Source: SIG307 sp964545045 (GTDB taxonomy: Bacteria; Bacillota; Clostridia; Lachnospirales; Lachnospiraceae). From it: a DNA stretch of 64,000 nucleotides. The translations under genes were made by a program, and so were the position numbers. The stretch spans positions 51,497 through 115,496 of the forward strand of contig CAZJEN010000006.1 of NCBI GenBank assembly GCA_964545045.1, written 5' to 3'. Shown one piece after another: positions 7,663 through 16,471 of the stretch (position 1 is its first letter; the number at the start of each line of letters is the position of its first letter). The notes under the pieces are model-generated. The model worked only from the letters and a program-made list of their open reading frames with translations. It ran no database searches and was not told the origin of the DNA.

Positions 7663-10182
7663 ATGGTGAAGGTGGCAAATCGGGGCTGTATCCGGGAATT
7701 GTCCCGGAAAAGTCTGCGGGCATCCAAATCCCGTAATCTTGTGGCAATTTGTGCTATCGCGTTGACTACGGTATTGTTTACCGTTTTGTTTACGGTATTG
7801 CTCTCTTTATATTATTCCTTGCAGGAGTCTAACTTCCGGCAGGCAGGAGGCAGAGCACACGGAAGCATTAAGAATCTGACAAAGGAGCAAGCGGATACGT
7901 TAAAGGGAGATTCACTGATTAAGGAGTACGGAATACGGCATTTTCTCGGAGGTGCAGAGGGGGACGCGTTTGCAAAAACCACGGTAGAGGTGGGCTACAG
8001 TGACGAAAACTATGCTTTATGGAGCTTTTGTACTCCGACGGAGGGACGGCTTCCGAAGGAGGGTACCAATGAGGCTGCGACGGACTTGTCGGTGCTCAAA
8101 TTGTTGGGAGTCGAACCGGAGTTAGGGGCAGAGTTTACGATTTCCATCGGTATGGGAGAGCATAAGGTGGAGCGGACCTTTATCCTGTGTGGTTTTTGGG
8201 AGAGTGATGTGGTGGCACCTGCCCATCATGTATTGCTTGCCGACAGTACGGTAGGGGAAGTGTTATGCGGTGTGGGGCTTTCGGAAACGCTGGAAACCGG
8301 TCTTTACGGTTCCCGGACGTTGGATGTGATGTTAAAAAATGAGATGAATATCGAGGATAATCTGGTTGAGATTTTGAGAAAAAACGGCTATTCCCCGGAG
8401 GAGATTTCATTTGGTGTGAACTGGGGATATACAGCAGCGACACTGTTCAACAATATGGAACCCGGAACGGTGATTGCCGTCGTTGTTATCCTGCTTTTTA
8501 TGATGGGAACCGGGTATTTGATTATTTATAACGTGTTTCAGATTTCGGTGGTAGGAGAAATCCGATTTTATGGGTTGTTAAAAACCATCGGAACCACACA
8601 AAGGCAAATCCGGCGCATCATCCGGAATCAGGCACTGTTACTCAGTGGGGGAGGAATTCCGATCGGAGCACTTTTGGGGTGGCTTTTAGGCGTTAAGCTG
8701 ACACCGGTTATTTTAGGAGAATTGAATGTGCCCACCGCAAGCGCAGTGTTTCATCCGTTTATTTTTCTGTTTGCTGCAGTTTTTTCCTTGCTTACGGTGC
8801 TGATATCTTGTCGCAGACCGGGTCGTATGGCTGCGGCGGTATCTCCGGTGGAAGCGCTTCGTTATACCGAAGGAAACGGAAAAAGACAGTCGGAAAAGAA
8901 ACGGAAAGGAAGCGGTTCCCTGTTTTCCATGGCAAAGGAGAATTTGGTACGGAGTAAAAGTAAAACCGTAATTACGATTGTTTCCATGGCGTTGTCGGTG
9001 GTGCTTTTGAATCTGACGGTGGTGTTTACGAGCGGTTTTGATATGGATAAGTATGTGTCCGGGTTTTTTAATGCAGACTTTGTGGTTGCAGACGCGGCAT
9101 ATTTTAAGTTTAGAGAATTTTGCGAGGAACAGACGGTATCTCAGGAGGTGGTGGATACGATTTCCGCACAGAGTGGGGTGGAAGAGATGGCAAGGGTGTA
9201 TGCAGCGAAGAGCGGAGATGTCTATGCATACATGTCGGAGGAAGAGTTTGTTGAGATGGAAAGTATACGGAATCCTCCGGAGACAGTAGAGATGTTGTTA
9301 GAAATGGTACCGAGAAGTGATGACGGAAGGGTAAAATGGCCGGCACAGGTGCTGGGGATGGAGACGGGAGCCTTAAAGTATGTGGAGGCGATAGAGGGGG
9401 ATATGACAAAGATAAATATCCCTGACGGAAACTATATCGCGGCAGTAGAGGCGAATGGGTGTCTGGTGGAACCGGGGGATAAGGTTACCTTAGATTACGG
9501 CGGGAGCGTATATGAGTACGAAGTGGCTGCGGTGGTATCCGTACCGTATTCTTTGGGATATCGCTATAACGGAGGCAATTATTTTTTGCTGCCGGCAGCA
9601 GCCTTTTGCGAGCATAGCGGAAAAGAGGATATCTTATGTGCAGCCTTTGAGGTGGAGGATACGGCTGAGGACGCAATGGAGCAATTTTTGAACCGCTATA
9701 CGGAGCAGATAGCAACGGAGTATGATTATGAGAGTAAGTTTACCATCCGGGCAGAGTTTGAAGATACACGAAGGATGTTTTTCCTTGTGGGCGCTGTGAT
9801 AAGCTTTGTTGTGGGAATGATTGGGGTGTTGAATTTTTTCAATTCGATTTTAACCGGAATTCTGGCCAGAAGGAGAGAGTTTGCCATGCTGCAGGCTATC
9901 GGTATGACGGGACAGCAACTAAAGCGTATGCTGGTTTACGAAGGTCTGATGTATGCGGTGGGAGCTGTGGGAGGAGCATTCCTTATTTGTCTGCTGTCGG
10001 CACCTTTGGCGAAAAGAGCAATGGAAGGGATGTTCTGGTTCTTTACCTATCGGCCGTCGGTACTTCCGTTAGTCCTGGTATTGCCGGTATTTGTTCTTTT
10101 GGGAATTGCGGTACCGGTTGGGATGTACCGGCTGGTGGCAAAGCAAACGATTGTGGAAAGATTGCGGGAATGTGAGAATTAA
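7663..10182 (+). CDS. FtsX-like (MacB/BceB-type) ABC transporter permease
   Basis: Large membrane protein of 839 residues. It has an N-terminal membrane helix, a ~200-residue external domain, a first FtsX core of three helices (around 270-400), a charged linker, a second helix plus external domain, and a second FtsX core at the C terminus (about 700-830) containing ARRREFAMLQAIGM, the typical FtsX motif. The duplicated FtsX layout is longer than BceB (~650) and resembles the large permeases of Firmicutes bacteriocin-immunity exporters. ATG 7663 is chosen because the upstream in-frame codons overlap the ATPase gene. Confidence 0.9.
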   Translation: MVKVANRGCIRELSRKSLRASKSRNLVAICAIALTTVLFTVLFTVLLSLYYSLQESNFRQAGGRAHGSIKNLTKEQADTLKGDSLIKEYGIRHFLGGAEGDAFAKTTVEVGYSDENYALWSFCTPTEGRLPKEGTNEAATDLSVLKLLGVEPELGAEFTISIGMGEHKVERTFILCGFWESDVVAPAHHVLLADSTVGEVLCGVGLSETLETGLYGSRTLDVMLKNEMNIEDNLVEILRKNGYSPEEISFGVNWGYTAATLFNNMEPGTVIAVVVILLFMMGTGYLIIYNVFQISVVGEIRFYGLLKTIGTTQRQIRRIIRNQALLLSGGGIPIGALLGWLLGVKLTPVILGELNVPTASAVFHPFIFLFAAVFSLLTVLISCRRPGRMAAAVSPVEALRYTEGNGKRQSEKKRKGSGSLFSMAKENLVRSKSKTVITIVSMALSVVLLNLTVVFTSGFDMDKYVSGFFNADFVVADAAYFKFREFCEEQTVSQEVVDTISAQSGVEEMARVYAAKSGDVYAYMSEEEFVEMESIRNPPETVEMLLEMVPRSDDGRVKWPAQVLGMETGALKYVEAIEGDMTKINIPDGNYIAAVEANGCLVEPGDKVTLDYGGSVYEYEVAAVVSVPYSLGYRYNGGNYFLLPAAAFCEHSGKEDILCAAFEVEDTAEDAMEQFLNRYTEQIATEYDYESKFTIRAEFEDTRRMFFLVGAVISFVVGMIGVLNFFNSILTGILARRREFAMLQAIGMTGQQLKRMLVYEGLMYAVGAVGGAFLICLLSAPLAKRAMEGMFWFFTYRPSVLPLVLVLPVFVLLGIAVPVGMYRLVAKQTIVERLRECEN

Positions 10183-10185
10183 GAC

Positions 10186-10214
10186 TTGGCTTTTGAGACA
10201 GTTTGATGTATAAT
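10186..10214 (+). promoter_or_regulatory. Promoter for the OYE-family reductase
   Basis: TTGGCT (10186-10191) and TATAAT (10209-10214) are separated by 17 bases, with an extended TG element one base upstream of the -10. Confidence 0.7.
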
Positions 10215-10276
10215 GTTCATAACTAATTAGAAATCGAATACATAGGGTGTATTACATCACAAAGGAGATGCCATTT

Positions 10277-12268
10277 ATGAAGTACAAAGAACTGTTTACC
10301 CCGGTGAAAATCGGCGGCGTAACTATTAAGAACCGCTTTGCCATGGCACCGATGGGACCGCTTGGGCTTTCGGATTCCGAAGGCGGCTGGAATCAGCGCG
10401 GTATTGATTATTATGTGGAGCGTGCAAAGGGCGGTACCGGCCTGATTATTACCGGCGTTACTTTCTGTGACCAGCAGGTAGAGCCGCAGAATCAGTCCAT
10501 TATTCCGGTTTCCACCCACAATGCGGTGCATTTTACGAGAACAAGTAAGGAGATGACCGAGCGTGTACACGCATATGGCAGCAAGATTTTCTTACAGATG
10601 TCCGGTGGTTTTGGGCGTGTTACCATTCCGACCAACTTAGGTGAATTCCCGCCGGTGGCTCCGTCGGAGATTCCGCATCGCTGGCTGGATAAGATGTGCC
10701 GTTCTATTACCAAGGAAGAGATTCGCAGCATCGTAAAGTCCTTCGGTGACGGTGCGTACAATGCAATGCGCGGCGGCTTTGACGGTATCCAGATTCATGC
10801 GGTGCATGAGGGCTATTTGTTAGACCAGTTTGCGATTTCCATGTTTAACTTAAGAACTGACGAGTACGGCGGTTCCTTAGAGAACAGACTTCGTTTTGCA
10901 AAGGAAATCGTGGAAGAGATTAAGTCCCGTTGCGGTAAGGATTTCCCGGTTACCCTTCGTTACAGCGTAAAGAGTATGATTAAGGACTGGAGACAGGGTG
11001 CTCTTCCGGGTGAAGAGTTCGAAGAAAAGGGCAGAGATATCGAAGAGGGTATCGAGGCTGCAAAGCTTTTGGCACAGTACGGTTACGATGCGCTTGACGT
11101 GGATGCCGGTTCCTACGATTCCTGGTGGTGGAGTCATCCGCCGATGTATCAGGAGAAGGGCTTGTTCCGTCCGTTCTGTAAGATTGTAAAGGAAGTAGTG
11201 GATGTTCCGGTGATTTGTGCGGGACGTATGGATGACCCGGATATGGCTCTGGAGGCACTTCAGAACGGCGAGTGCGATATGATTTCCATCGGCAGACCGT
11301 TACTTGCGGACCCGGATTACTGTAACAAGCTTCGTTCCGGCAGAGTATGCCAGATTCGTCCGTGTATTTCCTGCCACGAGGGTTGTATGGGACGTATTGC
11401 AACCTATTCTCTTATTAACTGTGCGGTAAATCCGCAGGCGGCAAGAGAGCGTGCGATGGCATACGAACCGATTTTACAGAAGAAGAAAGTATTGGTAGTA
11501 GGTGGCGGTGTGGCCGGATGTGAGGCTGCAAGAGTGCTTGCTATCCGCGGACATCAGCCGGTACTGTTTGAAAAGAGCGGACGTCTCGGCGGTAACTTAT
11601 TACCGGGAGGTGCACCGAAGTTCAAGGAAGACGATATTGCTCTTGCGAACTGGTATGCACAGGAGATGGATCGCTTAAAGGTAGAGGTGCATTTGAATAC
11701 CGAGATTACTAAGAAGGATATTTTAGAGGGCGATTACGATACCGTAATTATGGCCACCGGTTCTACGCCGAAGGTATTCTCTTTAGGTGACGATGAAAAG
11801 GTATATACTGCTTCTCAGGTTCTTTTAAAGGAAAAGGATTGCGGCGACACCACGGTAGTGATCGGCGGTGGTCTGGTAGGCTGTGAGACTGCATTATGGC
11901 TGGCACAGGCCGGTAAGAAGGTAACCATTGTAGAGGCACAGGATAAGATTATGAAGGTAAACGGCCCGCTTTGTCACTCCAACTCCGATATGCTGGCAGC
12001 ACTGCTTCCGTTTAACAACGTAGAGATTCTCACAAGCGCAAAGGTAACCGGTTATGCAGGCGGCAAGCTTTCTGTTGAGACTGTAGACGGTGTGAAGGAG
12101 CTGGCTTGCGACAGTGTCATTCTTTCCGTGGGATATAATGAGGAGAATTCCTTGTACCATGAAGTAGAGTTCGACGTACCGGAGATTTATCTTCTCGGTG
12201 ATGCCAAGAAGGTTGCCAATATCATGTATGCGATTTGGGATGCCTTTGAGGTGGCGAACCATATTTAA
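10277..12268 (+). CDS. Old-yellow-enzyme/2,4-dienoyl-CoA-reductase family Fe-S flavoprotein
   Basis: Soluble reductase of 663 residues. An N-terminal FMN TIM barrel contains IHAVHEGYLLDQF and the 'DEYGGSLENR' signature. A 4Fe-4S ligand set C-x2-C-x3-C-x11-C follows (CISCHEGC then INC), and the C-terminal half has two Rossmann folds (VVGGGVAGCEAAR for FAD, VVIGGGLVGCETA for NAD(P)H). This is the architecture of 2,4-dienoyl-CoA reductase, enoate reductase, BaiCD and bilirubin reductase, which reduce activated C=C bonds. Which substrate applies here cannot be told from the sequence. AAAGGAG and the promoter upstream support ATG 10277. It appears monocistronic. Confidence 0.9.
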   Translation: MKYKELFTPVKIGGVTIKNRFAMAPMGPLGLSDSEGGWNQRGIDYYVERAKGGTGLIITGVTFCDQQVEPQNQSIIPVSTHNAVHFTRTSKEMTERVHAYGSKIFLQMSGGFGRVTIPTNLGEFPPVAPSEIPHRWLDKMCRSITKEEIRSIVKSFGDGAYNAMRGGFDGIQIHAVHEGYLLDQFAISMFNLRTDEYGGSLENRLRFAKEIVEEIKSRCGKDFPVTLRYSVKSMIKDWRQGALPGEEFEEKGRDIEEGIEAAKLLAQYGYDALDVDAGSYDSWWWSHPPMYQEKGLFRPFCKIVKEVVDVPVICAGRMDDPDMALEALQNGECDMISIGRPLLADPDYCNKLRSGRVCQIRPCISCHEGCMGRIATYSLINCAVNPQAARERAMAYEPILQKKKVLVVGGGVAGCEAARVLAIRGHQPVLFEKSGRLGGNLLPGGAPKFKEDDIALANWYAQEMDRLKVEVHLNTEITKKDILEGDYDTVIMATGSTPKVFSLGDDEKVYTASQVLLKEKDCGDTTVVIGGGLVGCETALWLAQAGKKVTIVEAQDKIMKVNGPLCHSNSDMLAALLPFNNVEILTSAKVTGYAGGKLSVETVDGVKELACDSVILSVGYNEENSLYHEVEFDVPEIYLLGDAKKVANIMYAIWDAFEVANHI

Positions 12269-12277
12269 GTGAGGGAC

Positions 12278-12574
12278 GGTGTCCCTGTTGTAAAATAACG
12301 TAGCTCGTTTTACGGTTGTGTATTTATAATAATCGACACGAGCCCCATAGACGTTGATTTATTTGCGAATCGCAACGCTCCGTCAATCTTCCTCTAAGAA
12401 CGACTAGGACGCTCGGGAGCGACCTCGCGCCCAGTCTTATCTAAGAGGCGATATCGACTGCACTAAAAACGCGACCCTTCGGGAAAGCAAAAAATCAAGG
12501 TCTATGGGGCTCGTGTCTTTTTGAAATATACGAATCAACCGTAAAACGAGCTTCTTGTTCTGTACCGGGACACC
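12278..12574. repeat. 297-bp multi-arm palindromic element
   Basis: The ends GGTGTCCC (12278-12285) and GGGACACC (12567-12574) are exact inverted copies. Inside them AGCTCGTTTTACGGTTG (12302-12318) pairs with 12536-12552, and GACACGAGCCCCATAGAC (12335-12352) pairs with 12500-12517, both perfectly. The core holds further arms, for example CCTCTAAGA/TCTAAGAGG and GCTCGGGAGC. No open reading frame of note lies inside. It is either a non-autonomous palindromic transposable element or the gene for a highly structured RNA. It fills most of the 417 bases between the two neighbouring genes. Confidence 0.75.
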
Positions 12575-12595
12575 TGTGCATGTATAGGGGATAAG

Positions 12596-12643
12596 AAAAG
12601 CTATCGTACCTACGATCTATTCGTAAATACAATAGCTTTTTTT
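12596..12643. terminator. Terminator between convergent genes
   Basis: AAAAGCTAT pairs with ATAGCTTTT, followed on the plus strand by a longer T run. It can end transcripts from the reductase and, on the other strand, from the ABC exporter. Confidence 0.65.
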
Positions 12644-12685
12644 AGTGCGTTACATCTCGCTTCTATGCTCACTTTGCTTGCCCAA

Positions 12686-14410
12686 TCACTCCTGTGCCTT
12701 CAACATCTGTGCATAAATTCCGCCCAGAGCCAGAAGTTCTTCGTGGTTGCCCTGCTCTTTAATCTCACCTTCATGGATAACCAAAATCAAGTCCGCATTT
12801 TTGATGGTGGACAGGCGGTGGGCAATAGCCACGATGGTGCGCTTGCCGGCCATGTTATTGATGGCAGCCTGAATCTGGCGCTCGGTCTGTACATCCACGG
12901 AAGCGGTGGCTTCGTCCAGGATAATCATCGGGGACTGGCGGAGGATGGCCCGGGCAATGGCGACACGCTGTTTCTGACCGCCGGAGAGGCGCAGGCCCCG
13001 TTCGCCCACCTGGGTTTCGTATTCGTCAGGCATATGTAGGATGTCTTCGTGGATGTTGGCTGCTTTTGCGGCAGCGATGATTTCCTCACGGGTGGCATCC
13101 GGCTTTGCGTAGCCGATGTTGTCGGCGATGGAGCCGTGGAACAGGAAGGTATCCTGCAGCACCGGAGAAATGTTTTTACGAAGACTTTCCAGTGTCACAT
13201 CACGAACATCCTGTCCGTCTACCAGTACCGCACCCTCTACCGGGTCGTAGAAGCGGGAGATGAGCTGGGTAATGGTGGTTTTGCCTACGCCGGTAGGACC
13301 CACGAGAGCAACCATCTGTCCCGGTTTACAGGTAAAGGAAATGTCCTTTAATACCGGCACCTTGTTGTTGTAGTGGAAGGAAACGTTCCGGAAGGTAATT
13401 TCGCCGGAGACGTTTTGTAAATCTTTTGCCCCTTCTTTATTTTCAATGGCGGACGGGGTATCCAGAATCAAAGTAACACGTTCCGCACCGGCTAAGGACT
13501 GCTGTAAGTTTTCCAGCCAGCTTGCAAGGCTCGAAATCGGCGCGTAGAAGAGTCCTAAGTATAAAACGAAGGCTACGATATCCTCTACGGATAATTGCTC
13601 TAAATAAGCCAAATAACCGCCTACAGCCACAACAAGAACCGTACCGATGGAAGAAACGAACTCCACACTCGGATGGAAGATGGCGCTGGCGCGTAAGGCG
13701 CGGAGCATGGCGCGAACCTGGGTGAAATTGCTTTCACTCACAAGAGCGGCTTCTTCCTCTTCCTGTCCGAAGGACTGAATCTCGTGGAGACCGGACAAAT
13801 TGTCCTGCAGCTTTGCGTTTAACTCACCCATGCTTTTCTGGGAGGCCTTGAAAAACGGGCGTACCTTTTTGGCGAAAATCACGCCGGAAATCAGAATTAA
13901 CGGAATTGGAAAACAGGTAATGAGAGCCAGTTTCCAGTTGATCAAAAGAAGAATGGTCAGCACGCCGCCGAAGGTCACAAGGTTCGTAATCATATCCGGA
14001 ATCATGTGGGCGTAGAGGAGTTCGAAGTCTCGTGTATCGTTGACTACGCGGCTCATCAAATCACCGGTCTGTTTGTCGTGGAAAAAGCCCAAGTCCAGGC
14101 TTTGGAGCTTCTTATACATGCGGTCACGTAAGTCACCCACCAGATACCAGGCGGCCTTGTGAGCCAGATAGTTATTCAGAAAACGGAATACGATGCGGAG
14201 CAGGTAAAGAACCAAGAGCCCCAGTGCCAAAGTCACAATCTGCTTCAGGGCGGCATCATCCACACCGCCGCCTACGATACCGGTCATTTTTGACAGCAGC
14301 TTCGGGGCAGTCAGGTTCACACCTGTTAAAAGAAGGGTGGATAGTATCGCAAGAATGTAGAGGCCCTTGTAGCGGGCGGCCTCTTTGGTCAGTTTCCATA
14401 GCATTTTCAT
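12686..14410 (-). CDS. ABC exporter half-transporter (MsbA/LmrA-like, fused permease-ATPase)
   Basis: Protein of 574 residues with an N-terminal six-helix exporter domain (about 1-310, including the coupling-region motif GDLMSRVVNDT) fused to an ATPase domain. It has Walker A GPTGVGKTT, signature LSGGQKQR, Walker B MIILDEATASVD and the H-loop IAHRLST. It should homodimerise in the membrane and export lipids, drugs or peptides. AGGAG precedes the ATG on the minus strand. No neighbouring peptide precursor or regulator suggests a specific substrate. Confidence 0.92.
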   Translation of the reverse strand: MKMLWKLTKEAARYKGLYILAILSTLLLTGVNLTAPKLLSKMTGIVGGGVDDAALKQIVTLALGLLVLYLLRIVFRFLNNYLAHKAAWYLVGDLRDRMYKKLQSLDLGFFHDKQTGDLMSRVVNDTRDFELLYAHMIPDMITNLVTFGGVLTILLLINWKLALITCFPIPLILISGVIFAKKVRPFFKASQKSMGELNAKLQDNLSGLHEIQSFGQEEEEAALVSESNFTQVRAMLRALRASAIFHPSVEFVSSIGTVLVVAVGGYLAYLEQLSVEDIVAFVLYLGLFYAPISSLASWLENLQQSLAGAERVTLILDTPSAIENKEGAKDLQNVSGEITFRNVSFHYNNKVPVLKDISFTCKPGQMVALVGPTGVGKTTITQLISRFYDPVEGAVLVDGQDVRDVTLESLRKNISPVLQDTFLFHGSIADNIGYAKPDATREEIIAAAKAANIHEDILHMPDEYETQVGERGLRLSGGQKQRVAIARAILRQSPMIILDEATASVDVQTERQIQAAINNMAGKRTIVAIAHRLSTIKNADLILVIHEGEIKEQGNHEELLALGGIYAQMLKAQE

Positions 14411-14627
14411 AGGGGAACTCCTTTCCTAACTATCTATAACGCATAAAGAGATGCGTTTGTTGAGCATAAGATAAAAGATTACATAAGTATTTTAGCAGAG
14501 AGAAAATAGAAAAACAAGAAAAGAAAGGAGGCTTTTTGTATATAATTAAGAATGTATGATTGGGGATATTCGCATCTGATATAAGACATTGCGTAAGATA
14601 AATCATTCTGTGAAACGGAGAATTTAC
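14411..14627. other. Intergenic region between divergent genes
   Basis: AT-rich, no reading frame with a ribosome site on either strand. It must hold the minus-strand promoter of the ABC exporter, but no convincing -35/-10 pair was identified for it. Confidence 0.5.
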
Positions 14628-14656
14628 TTGCAATTAAGAGCTATACGAAGTATAAT
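14628..14656 (+). promoter_or_regulatory. Promoter for the Cys-rich small protein gene
   Basis: TTGCAA (14628-14633) and TATAAT (14651-14656) with a 17-base spacer, about 70 bases before the start codon at 14726. Confidence 0.65.
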
Positions 14657-14725
14657 GTACCTTCGATAAGGTTGTTTGAACGAAACGTCGGTTGGAGTTT
14701 TAACCGTATTGTGAGGTGCGAAACA

Positions 14726-14965
14726 ATGAAAAACAGCGAGCGTTTTTTTGAAAATAGGGACTGTAAATATTATCCATGCCACGAAGGAACAGAGGAAATC
14801 AATTGTCTGTTTTGCTATTGCCCGCTGTATTCCATGGAACAGTGTCCCGGCACCTATACGATGATAGAATCGGAGGGACGGATGGTGAAGTCCTGCATGG
14901 AGTGTGATTTTCCGCATATTCCGGAAAACTACGACCTTATTATCGCACTGTTGTCGCAGAAGTAA
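14726..14965 (+). CDS. Cysteine-rich small-domain protein (cobalamin-locus type)
   Basis: Protein of 79 residues with paired cysteines (Cys13, Cys18, CLFCYC, QCPG, SCMECDFPH), consistent with a small metal-binding fold. It resembles the 'cysteine-rich small domain' family (PF04071) often found beside cobalamin genes. ATG at 14726 is chosen because the conserved Cys-rich part starts soon after; an upstream in-frame start at 14672 would add unrelated residues. The B12 riboswitch and likely B12 uptake genes directly downstream fit. The biochemical role of this family is not established. Confidence 0.75.
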   Translation: MKNSERFFENRDCKYYPCHEGTEEINCLFCYCPLYSMEQCPGTYTMIESEGRMVKSCMECDFPHIPENYDLIIALLSQK

Positions 14966-15013
14966 TCAGCGGTGACAGAGAATTTATTACGATATCATTT
15001 AAAAATGATATAG

Positions 15014-15180
15014 ATGTTTTTGTTACGGGGAAACAGGTGAAACTCCTGTACGAGCCCGTCGCCGTGAGGCATGTTTTGTACTTTTTTCTACCGGAGCCGC
15101 CACAAGCTCCGGGACAAGCCATTGGAACTTCCGAGAAGGTGAGAAAAGGAATGCCGAGTCGAAATACCCGGACAGAAACG
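15014..15180 (+). promoter_or_regulatory. Cobalamin (B12) riboswitch
   Basis: The core ACAGGTGAAACTCCTGTACG followed by GCCCGTCGCCGTGA matches the conserved GGTGxAA..CCxxxxCxGxCCCGCCACTGTGA block of cobalamin riboswitches. Then come a CCGGAG/CTCCGG arm (15091-15111) and a degenerate B12 box, GAGTC...ACCCGGAC, near the 3' end. GTTTTTGTTA (15016) can pair with GACAGAAAC at the 3' end to form the closing P1 stem. It lies 67 bases upstream of the DUF4430 lipoprotein gene, so it should repress uptake when adenosylcobalamin is plentiful. Confidence 0.88.
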
Positions 15181-15247
15181 CTCCTCCAAAGTAATACGCC
15201 GCGAGTGCCGGTAAGTAGGGGGAAATACAATTTAAAGGAGAAAAGAT

Positions 15248-15763
15248 ATGCAAAGAAAAACAAGAAACACGTTGTTATCACGTATCCTTTGTATGATGCT
15301 TATTGTGGCTATGGCATTGTTTACAGTAGGATGTAAGAAGGACGAAAAAGAGTCCCCGAAGAGCGGTCAGGAGACGAACGTAACCGCACCGGCGGAGGAA
15401 AATCAGGGCGATGCGTCCGGAGATGCTGAGCAGGCGGAAGATGCCGCAAGCGATGTGACCGTGCTGGGCGAAGGTAAGGTGGTATTCAACTTTACTGTGG
15501 TGGATAAGGACGGTAATGAGACGAAGTTTGAGATTCATACCGACAAGACTACGGTAGGAGATGCACTTTTGGAGCACGGGTTAATCGAAGGTGAGGAAAG
15601 CGAGTATGGTCTTTATGTAAAGAAGGTAAACGGAATTCTTGCGGATTACGATGTGGACCAGACCTACTGGGGCTTTTATGTGAACGGTGAGTATGCCATG
15701 AGCGGTGTAGATACTACCAATATTGAAGAAGGAAAGAGCTATTCCTTCAAAGTATCCAAGTAA
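15248..15763 (+). CDS. DUF4430-domain lipoprotein, probable cobalamin-binding
   Basis: Protein of 171 residues with a lipoprotein signal peptide (basic start, hydrophobic core, lipobox FTVGC with Cys29), an acidic Ala/Glu linker, and a C-terminal domain of ~75 residues whose YVKKVNGILADYDVDQTYW and WGFYVNGEYAMSGV parts match DUF4430, the fold shared with the C-terminal domain of transcobalamin/intrinsic factor. It is expected on the outer face of the membrane. The riboswitch upstream and an ECF S component overlapping its stop by one base suggest that it captures cobalamin for uptake. Confidence 0.85.
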   Translation: MQRKTRNTLLSRILCMMLIVAMALFTVGCKKDEKESPKSGQETNVTAPAEENQGDASGDAEQAEDAASDVTVLGEGKVVFNFTVVDKDGNETKFEIHTDKTTVGDALLEHGLIEGEESEYGLYVKKVNGILADYDVDQTYWGFYVNGEYAMSGVDTTNIEEGKSYSFKVSK

Positions 15764-16281
15764 TGAAGCTGACCATTCGGGAAATGGCCATATTTTCCAT
15801 GCTGGGAGCATTGATGTATGTGTCTAAGATGATTATGGAATGGGCGCCGAATATCCATTTGTTAGGTGTGTTTACCGTTGCTTATACGGTGGTGTACCGG
15901 GCAAAGGCATTGTATCCCATTTATATCTATGTGCTGTTAAACGGTTTGTTTGCGGGGTTTGCAACCTGGTGGATACCGTACATATATCTCTGGACAGTGC
16001 TATGGGGCATTACCATGCTCTTGCCGAAGAAAATGCCGAAGCCGGTGGCTGTGGTAGTATATTCGGTGGTAAACGCCTTGCACGGCTACGGATTCGGAAT
16101 CCTGTATGCGCCGGCACAGGCATTGCTGTTCGGGCTGAGTTTTAAAGGCATGATAGCATGGATTGTTGCAGGATTTCCCTTTGATATTATCCACGGCACC
16201 AGCAATTTGATTTGTGGTTTTCTGATTGTGCCGATTGTGTTGGTTTTGCAAAAACTGGAAAAAAGTACAAATATGGCTTAA
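15763..16281 (+). CDS. ECF transporter substrate-binding (S) component, predicted B12
   Basis: Integral membrane protein of 172 residues with five or six hydrophobic helices. It starts with the typical S-component N terminus (REMAIFSMLGALMYVSKM), whose small-residue face contacts the EcfT subunit. Its start codon overlaps the DUF4430 gene stop (TAATG), so the two are coupled and share the B12 riboswitch. No EcfA or EcfT genes are nearby, so it would use a shared energising module encoded elsewhere. The substrate assignment rests on the riboswitch and the DUF4430 partner. Confidence 0.85.
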   Translation: MKLTIREMAIFSMLGALMYVSKMIMEWAPNIHLLGVFTVAYTVVYRAKALYPIYIYVLLNGLFAGFATWWIPYIYLWTVLWGITMLLPKKMPKPVAVVVYSVVNALHGYGFGILYAPAQALLFGLSFKGMIAWIVAGFPFDIIHGTSNLICGFLIVPIVLVLQKLEKSTNMA

Positions 16282-16290
16282 GAAGTTGAG

Positions 16291-16325
16291 AAGAAGCTGT
16301 TTCTGCAGGAACGGCTTCTTTTTTG
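16291..16325 (+). terminator. Terminator of the B12 uptake operon
   Basis: AAGAAGC pairs with GCTTCTT, with an extended stem through TGTTTC/GGAAC, followed by a T run. Confidence 0.8.
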
Positions 16326-16387
16326 TTTTGAAGAAATCAGAGAAAGGTAAAAAAATGTAAAAATTATTAATTTCTTTTGGAAAACAC

Positions 16388-16416
16388 TTCACAAATGACA
16401 GACAAAGTAGTATGAT
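16388..16416 (+). promoter_or_regulatory. Promoter for the chemoreceptor gene
   Basis: TTCACA (16388-16393) and TATGAT (16411-16416), spacer 17 bases. This is a housekeeping-type promoter rather than a flagellar sigma-28 one. Confidence 0.55.
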
Positions 16417-16471
16417 GAAGTTATGTAGTAACACGCTTAGAAAAGAAGAACATTACGAACGGAGGGGCTTT

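Noticed and set aside
10277..12268. Naming the OYE-family reductase as bilirubin reductase or BaiCD
   Set aside because: The domain layout is shared by several enzymes and the substrate-defining residues cannot be judged without an alignment.
12278..12574. The long palindrome as a simple transcription terminator
   Set aside because: It lacks a T run, is far too long and branched, and a proper terminator follows at 12596-12643.
12665..14015. Plus-strand frames opposite the ABC exporter
   Set aside because: They are antisense to strong Walker A, signature and Walker B motifs on the minus strand and show no family resemblance.
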